From Pisolithus tinctorius (taxonomy: Eukaryota; Basidiomycota; Agaricomycetes; Boletales; Pisolithaceae), in contig JANFAH010000024.1 of the NCBI GenBank assembly GCA_024663395.1, positions 744,001 through 808,000 on the forward strand: a DNA stretch of 64,000 nt, written 5' to 3'. Position numbers and translations under genes: made by a program. This document shows, piece by piece, positions 56,447 through 64,000 of the stretch. The notes under the pieces were generated by a model. The model worked only from the letters and a program-made list of their open reading frames with translations, had not been told where the DNA came from and made no database searches. Each line of letters begins with the position of its first letter. The stretch's first letter is position 1.

Positions 56447-57145
56447 CAGTGGTCGTCTTACGGCGGCCGTATCGATAGACCAGAATTGACCAAAACTCAA
56501 AAGAGCGCCTTTATTTAGTTTTGGAATGTAGCCAAACAAATGCTGGATCATGTGCTCGATGATTACTACAATGAGTAGGAGGAGCAGATGCTGTACTTGG
56601 AGTGCTGTGGTGCTGCGGGTCAGTTTCAAGCACCCAACTTCTCGCTGTTGCCAATATCCACCATTGATTGGTACAATAACATTAATGGAAGCATGATCAT
56701 GACTGCTCTCAAATATTTTTGCACCATGGGTAGCCCAATATCCATATTTTCCCAACACCGAAATGTTTGCATGTCTCTCCATTCCGCCATTTGATCACCA
56801 TGTGTTGGGTGGCAGTGACCCTCACAATCTCTCTCGAGAGCTCATGCAGGTAGACATCCTCACTCATTGCTCCTTCACTGCATCAGAGATATGGAATCAG
56901 TTTCTAGACATGTTGGGTACCACCAAGTAATGAGGGGGGTTGAATTGCATGCACACACCACTACCATCTGTTAATATATTGGTAGATGGCAGCAGAAAGC
57001 CCCAGCAATATGAACTAGGGATAGTGTGTGCCTATTATTACAAACAAGGGATAACATGTGCCATTATTTGGCTACATTCCAAAACTAAATGAAAGCACTC
57101 TTTTGAGTTTTGGTCAATTCTGGTCTATTGATATGAAGGCCACTG
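56447..57145. mobile_element. Non-autonomous DNA element with ~65-bp inverted repeats
   Basis: Ends CAGTGG (56447-56452) and CCACTG (57140-57145). Inverted repeats include tagaccagaattgaccaaaa (56475-56540 against 57066-57129). TA follows the right end, but the left flank is not TA. The middle has no recognisable protein. The CAGTGG terminus resembles the Tc1 fold-back at 9298. Confidence 0.6.
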
Positions 57146-57170
57146 TAACAAATTAAACTACAAGTTTAAC

Positions 57171-57418
57171 CACAGATTTTCTGAGGTTTTAGGCTGCTTT
57201 TAATGATGAACAGAATGTGAATGCTATACTTGAATAGTTTATCATTTGATGAATGACCAGATTCAAGCATAAGTGCACCCTACCATCAAGAGGGTTCACA
57301 TATAAGGGTGCATTTATGCTTGAATCTGGTCATTCATCAAATGATAAACTATTCAAGTATAGCATTCACATTCTGTTCATCATTAAAAGTGGCCCAAAAT
57401 CTCAGAAAATCTGTTGTG
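57171..57418. mobile_element. Palindromic hairpin MITE
   Basis: Near-perfect inverted arms of about 115 bp (cacagattttctgag... and ...ctcagaaaatctgttgtg) around a 10-15 bp loop. The central arms (aacagaatgtgaatgctata and its complement) are perfect for over 90 bp. No coding capacity. Confidence 0.75.
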
Positions 57419-57991
57419 AGAGTCAGATCTGGGAGAGGCTGTGGAATCTCCTGAGTGCTGCAGTGACCCTGGATGGATGCTACTGTTAACCACAGCAGGG
57501 ACCTGCATTAGTCAATAATTGATCCAGCCACTTTTTTTGATGATGAACCGGTCTAAGCCTGAGATTGTGCGTGAAAATTCGCGGCGCGCCATACTCACAC
57601 TTACTGACTTAGACTCACTTACTCATGTCCAGTTTTCACATGTGTGTGTGTGTAAACCATTTGATCATCTATGATCTGACGAGCACTCCGGATATCAGAT
57701 GAGATAATATGCTGCAATGTCAATATTCCTTGCGTACCGATGAGATCCAAGTCAGTTAAGACGCCAGAGGCCACTAGTAGATCAGCTAAAGTGGACTGAC
57801 TGTTGTGTCACAGGGAAAACGCAGGGTTGCAATGAGGAGTTGGCGTGTCAAGCATCGTGTGAGAGACGATCCGAATTAGAATTGCATAACATCATGTTGC
57901 CTGAACTTTGACAAATCTGACAGGCCAGTTGGTAACCCGATATACGGAAAAATTGGGGGTCGCCACCTTCTGCTCCTCATGACGATCAACC

Positions 57992-60665
57992 ATGGTGAAG
58001 GTCCCACCGGGTTTTATCTACATTGCACGTCGACTTCATCGTCTGGTCCGCCCTCTAGTTCTCGTCTATGCTAGCTCTAAGATTTGGGCAATCGTCTTCG
58101 ACAAACCACTCCCTCGCTGGCTGAGGGTCTCCGCGTATCTATTCTCCATCCCCGTAGCAATGGCATGCAGCGTTCTCTACGCCGACCTACGTGATAGGAG
58201 GGAAGCAGCACTTCGAGGTTCTGTCCTTGTCCCGCGGGTGCAGAGTAGGTGGCCTGGTGGCTTCCACATCCTTCTCTCACTCGCTCGGGCCTTTCGGAAG
58301 GGGCACATTGGTATGTGCAGCACGGTTTCTCCCGATTCCCTTTATGGTCCTTCTTGGCTGACGAAGTACGAGCGTGTTAGGAGAGCCGTTTGACCGGTAC
58401 TGTCAAGAGTATGGCCCCGCTGTCAATGTTAGGTTCATGTTCGAGAACCGGGTTAGATTTCCTCGTAGTTAAGCGACGCCTATGATCTGTTGAGATCGTG
58501 GACAGATTTTCACGACGGAGCCCGAACATATCAAAGTAAGACACGCTCTCATCCTATCACTATCATACCGATCAGCTACCGTCAGGCAATTCTCTCCACG
58601 CAGTTCAATTCTTTTGAAAAGGGTTGGTTTCCTCCTATGTAAACTAGAATGTCTTTTTTTTACAAACGTTTCAGGTCCGGTGCTTCGGGACCAACTAAAC
58701 GCTCTACTTGGAACTGGAGTGTTCAACTCGGATGGTAAACTTCTCCTGCATTCTCCCACCCCACACCGGCTGACGTGTTTGCTCGGTTTCGGGTGCAGGC
58801 GCAACATGGAAGTGAGCGTGCTAGCTCCATTGGCGTAGATTGCCACGTACTCATGCGCATGATGAACTATGTAGATTCCATCGCTCGATGACTCGACCGT
58901 TCTTTAGCAAAGAGCGGATTAGTCACTTTGATACATTCGAAAAACACGCCGAAGATGCTCTCAACCAAACGAAAGCCAGATTCAAGGAGGGCTACCCTGT
59001 CGACTTCCAGGTACATGACACCACAACCCAGGGGTTGTTTTACTGATCAGTCATCGATGCAAGGATATGGTTGGCCGGTTTACCCTGGACTCGGCAACCG
59101 AGTTTTTGTTCGGGAAAAGTGTTCGCTCGCTTTCCGCAGGACTGATCTATCCAAAAGATTCGTTACCAGAGCGGAATAAGCCCTATGTAAACCACCCGTC
59201 GAACGTTTTCGTCCGTGCGTTCTTGGAAGCGCAATCTCAGGTTGCGTTCAGGGGTCGTTTGGGATCTTTTTGGCATTTGGCAGAGTTTTGGAGCGATCGC
59301 GTCCAGAAGGAAATGAAGGACTGCCACAAGTTTATCGATCCTATCCTCAAAGACGCTTTGGAAACAAAGGGCAAGCAATCTGCCGGACAGATGTGCGCCG
59401 AGACGAAAGGAGGTCTTGAGGATACACTGCTCGGACATCTCGTTAACTGTACTGAAGGCAAGCCGTTCCCATAATCCTCTCTTGGGTCTGCACTCAGCGA
59501 TCTGTTACAGATCTCACCGTCATTAGGGATGAGATCGTGAACATCCTAATAGCAGCACGTGATACCGTAAGTTGTCTATTATTCGCTTTTGTTCGTTTCA
59601 ACCCAAGCTATGCCAGACGGCGTCTGCTCTGACATTCCTGGTTTACATGCTCTCCCAACACCCAGATGTTCTGGAACGGCTTCGTGCGGAGGTTCTCAGC
59701 AACGTTGGGAGTTCTAGAAGACCGACATATGATGACGTGCGGGACATGAAGTATATGCGAGCTGTCGTCAATGGTACGTTGCCTCGTTTTGTGTGGGACA
59801 GTCGTCATAAATCAATGTACAGAAACTCTTCGTTTATATGCTCCCGTGTAAGTCGCTCATTGGTTGTCTGTCCTCTACTATTTGATGACGTCCTATGCAG
59901 TCCCTTCAATGCTAGGTTAGATTTAGACGCTGTTACAAGGGTCGCGATGGTCGTGCCTGACTCACTTTCACTTTTCAGGACAAGCGCAGAAGCAGCGGTA
60001 TGGCCCGGCGTGAATGGGGGTCCTCCTATTTATATTCCACCGAAGGCGCGGTCCGTAGTGCATGCAACCCGACACATATGATCTACTGACATACGGTAGG
60101 ACCCCGTATTCTGTGTTCCTTATGCATCGTCGGGAAGATCTTTGGGGTCCCGATGGTCGGCTCCCTCCCTTGAGCATTGGACGGTAACTAAGACTGATTG
60201 ACTTGCAGCCGAAATTTTCGATCCGGATCGCTTCCTTGATGAACGATTGAAGTATCTAACATCGAATCCGTTCATTTTTCTCCCCTTCAATGCAGGACCC
60301 AGAATTTGTCTAGGTCAACAAGTAGGTCTCCTTTTAGTGGTGATGCTAGTGGTGTTGATTGGAGTCTGCAGTTTGCGTACAACGAGATGTCGTTTTTCCT
60401 CGTTCGTCTATTGCAAACTTTCTCTTCCATAACGTTGGCAGAAGACGTCCAGACTCGACCTCATGCAGAATGGGGCAAAGGAATAGGACGCAATTCACAG
60501 GAAAAAGTGATAATCAGATCTCACCTTACCTTGTATGTGGAAGTGAGTACTGGCCATCATGACCTCATACATGAAGAAAAGTTGATTGTTGCGGCGTTTT
60601 ACTCACTATCCTAGGACGGTTTATGGGTAAGGATGGGGGAAGTTGGTGATGCTGACAACATATGA
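57992..60665 (+). CDS. CYP63-like cytochrome P450, copy 2
   Basis: About 16 short introns. The joined exons stay in frame from [20 protein letters not shown] to TGA 60663-60665, roughly 590 aa. The N-terminal hydrophobic segment ([20 protein letters not shown]) is a membrane anchor. Then [61 protein letters not shown], an I-helix reading AARDTT (usually AGRDTT), [20 protein letters not shown] with the ExxR motif, [16 protein letters not shown] and the heme loop [13 protein letters not shown]63 enzymes hydroxylate fatty acids and xenobiotics in wood-decay fungi; the substrate here is unknown. The intron after CTE is GC-AG. No frameshift seen. Confidence 0.9.
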
Positions 60666-61012
60666 TACTGGTCATCAGCTGAGAAGATGCATGGTGGTGG
60701 TAGTCAATTTCAACAGTAATTGTTGTAAATAGCCTTCCCCACTGGTCCGAACAAATAAATAAACGTACAAGTACGATCACCATTACATAATGAAGTTCAA
60801 TTCTGCATCACCAGCATGGCAGAAAGCCTCTCTGGAGCCCAGAAGCAGAGCTACCTCCTCTTTACTGTCCTCGACCACTCTCCTCCCTCTCGAGCAACGT
60901 TAAAACGTCATCAGTGGGTCCTGTCACATGCCCGACGTCACTCTTGCGGCTGCCTGAGTTTGATCTTGGCACGGTTGCAAGTCTCCCGCCTTTGCCTACT
61001 TACTCATACATC
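60666..61012. other. Intergenic
   Basis: No feature supported apart from being the spacer downstream of P450 copy 2. Confidence 0.4.
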
Positions 61013-61333
61013 ATGAGCTATGACCAAGAGAAATTATGGGATATAATCCAATCTTTATATGCACAACATAAAGCCCTTCATGACTTGTGTACTGTGCAAA
61101 GCGCACAGCTCAATGCGTACTTGGCGGTCACTCAGCGTCGCATCGCCAAGCTCAAGCTGCTCACTAGACAGCTTACAAGCAAGCAGACAAAGCGCCGCAA
61201 GCCGAAGAAAATCCAAACCCGCCGTTTCACGCTTGCCGAGCTGCATGCGCGTGCCGAGGTTGCAGCAGTAGAGTCGGATGCAAAGGAAACAATAGAAGGC
61301 AATACCCAAACCCATTGGTTCAATTCCCCATAG
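61013..61333 (+). CDS. Hypothetical basic coiled-coil protein
   Basis: 106 codons from ATG 61013 (MSYDQEKLWDIIQSLYAQHK) to TAG. Helical N terminus, then a Lys/Arg cluster (SKQTKRRKPKKIQTRRF) and an acidic/Ala-rich end. The next frame after the stop (PIDHLLPMQGTAADLIKAIK) also looks protein-like to about 61460, so the gene may be longer with a frameshift or intron. I do not recognise the family. It lies between P450 copies 2 and 3. Confidence 0.45.
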   Translation: MSYDQEKLWDIIQSLYAQHKALHDLCTVQSAQLNAYLAVTQRRIAKLKLLTRQLTSKQTKRRKPKKIQTRRFTLAELHARAEVAAVESDAKETIEGNTQTHWFNSP

Positions 61334-62484
61334 ACCACTTGCTGCCAATGCAGGGCACTGCAGCCGATCTCATCAAAGCTATCAAGGACTTCCTGAGAGA
61401 ATCATCTAACGAGCCACACTTCTCCACACCAGTGTGCGAAAACTCGAGACGGCCCACGATATGACTGTCTGGCTACATCATATATTTGAGCCCCTTTCAT
61501 GCAGTGACGGCGAATGCTGTTAAACCTTCAGACTGAGTCCCAATAACAAAGCCACATTTCCACCATGTCGCATCCGTCCCAAGACTTACGAGAGATTTGC
61601 GTGCGGTAATTTCTGATCACCATACTAACCAATGTGTGGTCAGTCTCAGACCAGAGCATTCTTCGGGAGAGACGCTATACTGAGCTCACTTGTTCCACCC
61701 AGTGTCCACCGGGAGTCTCCTTCCCTTTCCTCTGAAGCAACTGTCAGGATTGTACACCGCATCCCGGAGCAAGTCGTGCAGGTAATTCACACTCTCCTCA
61801 GCCGTAGTCCAGCTCCGCTACTTCTCAGCTTCAAGCACGGGGGAATTCGTACGGTGCGAAGGGGTTACAATGAAGATGAGAAGGTGTGGGTGCGGTGCAT
61901 GTAGGGATGAACGAACGAACGATTAACGTCGACGTTGGAGGAGTGATGGTGGTGGACCGGCACCTCGAATGGACATACTTTCTCTCCCGGTATTGCATCC
62001 AACACCTGTGCTGGTGACGCCGTGCACCCGCTCAGTTGGACCTAGTGCTCTAAGAATGTTCTCACCTTGCAAATATTCAATTAGACCACGACTTCCAGAA
62101 TTCAATGTATCTGCGACATAGTGAATGAGTTGGGAGATATCGTTACTCTACTGGCTCGGTTGCATTTGTGAAGGCAATGAGTATGCTGGACCGCTGGTGC
62201 TCAAGTGACGATTGCCCTGGTTTCTCCTGTTGCCTCGAATGGTCGGGTGAACGGTGGGGGTCCGGCAGCCAGCCTACTACCATTCTCTTTAAAAAATCTA
62301 TTTTCGTTGGTGTGGGGAGGGTGTGGGGAGGGAATCGGGCGCAATTTGCTTTACCTGCGTACAATCAGCTTGTAGTTTGTAATGTCGGCTATTGGTTTGG
62401 CACCATGCTAGACCTGCACAACAGGCGCCTCAGTCTTCAGAGCGCCTGTCTGCTTCTGGTGTTGTGTCAACACTAACCACGGCT
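61334..62484. other. Intergenic, no firm gene
   Basis: A 90-codon frame at 61632-61904 begins RAFFGRDAIL, faintly like the start of fungal NLR NTPases, but no P-loop follows. Otherwise nothing supported. Confidence 0.35.
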
Positions 62485-64000
62485 ATGGTGGGGGCCCCTC
62501 CAGGTTTCATCTACATTGCAGGTCGACTTCCTCACCTTGTCCGACCTCTAGCACTCGCCTATGTTGGTTCTAGGATCTGGGCGGTGGTCTTCGCGAAGCC
62601 AGCCCCACGATGGCTGAGAGTCTCTGCATATCTGTTTTCCATCCCCTTAGCATTGACATGCAAAGTCCTCTACACCTACCTGCGTAACATGAGAGAAGCA
62701 GCACATCGACGCGCGGTACTTGCCCCGCGAGTGAAGAGTATATGGCCTGGCGGCTTCGACATCATTCTCTCAGTCGCTCGGAGCTTTCGGAACGGGCACA
62801 TCGGTATGAGCATCACGGTGTGATGCCCTTTTTGGCTGACGAAACACGACCATTTAGGATCACCGTTTGACCTGTATTGTCAAGAGTACGGCCCCGCCGT
62901 CAATGTCAGGATTATGTTCGAGGATCGGGTTAGACCTCTTCGCAGTTTAGCAATACCTATCTGAGATGACGGTCAGATTTTTACGACGGAGCCCGAGCAT
63001 ATCAAAGTATGACGTCTTAACGTCCCATCACCGTGGTACTGATCAACTACCCTCAGGCAATTCTTTCTACGCAGTTCAATTCCTTTGAGAAAGGTGAGTT
63101 GCCTTCTAAGTCGACCCAAGGTCTTTTTATACATACAACGTTCTCAGGTCCGGTACTCCGGGACCAACTAAACGCTCTACTTGGAACTGGAGTATTCAAC
63201 TCGGACGGTACACTTCTCTCGCATTCTCCCAACCCGCAACCGCTAACGAGCTTCCTCGCCTTTGGATGCAGGCGAAACATGGAAGTGAGCGCACCAACCC
63301 CATCGGCATACAGAGACTATCACGCGCTCATACACGTTATGAACTAGGTTCCATCGGTCCATGACACGACCGTTCTTTAGCAAAGATCGAATTAGTCACT
63401 TTGATATATTTGAAAAACACGCCGAAGATGCTCTTAACCAAGCAAAAGCCAGACTCCAGGAGGGCTACCCCGTGGACTTCCAGGTACATGACTCCGCAAT
63501 TCAGGGATTGCTTTACTGATTAGTCATTGTGTAATGCAAGGATATGATCTACCGGTTCACCCTTGACTCAGCAACTGAGTTTTTGTTCGGGAAAAGTGTT
63601 AATTCGCTGTCCGTTGGATTGGTATATCCCCAGAATTCGTTGCCAGGGCAAAACAAGGAATATACATCCCACCCTTCTAATGTTTTCGCCCGTGCATTAT
63701 CTGATGCGCAATCTCTTGCCGCTCTCAGGGGTCGTTTGGGAACGTTTTGGCGCTTAGCTGATTTCTGGAGTGATCGCGTCGAGAAGGAAATGAAGGTTTG
63801 CTACAAATTCATCGATCCCATCCTTAAGGAAGCCTTGGAATTGAAGAGATCGATGAAGGAGGGTAAGCAATCTGCAGGACAGGGGCAAGGGCTTCTTGAG
63901 GATACATTACTTGGAGATCTCATTAGCTGCACTGACGGCAAGGCATTTCTTTGTGCTTTCCTCGAGTCTGCACTCAGCAATCCGTTACAGATCCTACTGT
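62485..64000 (+). CDS. CYP63-like cytochrome P450, copy 3 (cut by window end)
   Basis: Starts [20 protein letters not shown] at ATG 62485. Exons follow the same splice pattern as copy 2 and stay in frame: [111 protein letters not shown]. The window ends at the next exon (D-P-T-V), before the I-helix and heme loop. The GC-AG intron after CTD is shared with copies 1 and 2. Confidence 0.88.

Noticed and set aside
61632..61904. Possible NLR/NACHT gene start (FFGRDAIL)
   Set aside because: Only eight residues resemble the usual FFGR(D/E) lead-in. No Walker A or other NTPase motif follows, and the frame ends after 90 codons.

Overview
The window looks like a repeat-rich accessory region of a filamentous basidiomycete, most likely Agaricomycetes. 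The evidence is genes split by many 45-65 bp GT-AG introns, mycospin-type (I66) protease-inhibitor genes, CYP63-like P450s, and Ty3/gypsy chromoviruses of fungal type. No prokaryotic features are present.

Left part (1-5.6 kb) and middle part (26.7-45.8 kb). A family of about 140-aa proteins with four exons in fixed phases matches the pattern of I66 serine-protease inhibitors. Copies sit at 1-374 (-, cut by the window edge), 1838-2422 (-), 2900-3304 (-, exon 2 lost), 27840-28425 (-), 32481-33060 (-), 40634-40760 (+, relic), 41375-41956 (+) and 45172-45757 (+). Several share a TATA box and an upstream block. Three of the copies lie next to either the complete GRC3 gene (35019-37244, polynucleotide 5'-kinase of rRNA processing) or a 5' fragment of it. 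This points to repeated duplication of an inhibitor-GRC3 unit in which GRC3 survived once. CDC123 (30556-31849), an eIF2 assembly factor, is embedded between GRC3 debris.

5633-26730 is one Ty3/gypsy chromovirus with 290-bp LTRs. It carries two insertions: a 1586-bp palindromic Tc1/mariner derivative (9298-10883) and a complete second Ty3/gypsy element in opposite orientation (15194-25353, 654-bp LTRs). Taking both insertions out conceptually leaves one open frame (6034-26383) broken by seven stops. All seven are TGA in places that fit CGA, and all 13 differences between LTR pairs are CpG transitions. The inner element has gag, pro and pol in overlapping frames. It also carries, antisense to pol and before its 3' LTR, a spliced 322-aa gene with a perfect Zn2Cys6 cysteine spacing. 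This is the most unusual item in the window.

Right part (42-64 kb): a 5'-truncated LINE with target-site duplication; an RBR-type ubiquitin ligase gene (47786-50023) and an actin gene (50794-52419), both damaged only by single-base homopolymer expansions; and a tandem array of three CYP63-like P450 genes (pseudogene, apparently intact, and cut by the window end) separated by hairpin MITEs. The stretches 3.3-5.6, 28.5-29.5, 33.1-34.9, 38.6-40.6, 45.8-47.8 and 61.3-62.5 kb hold duplicated or featureless intergenic DNA.
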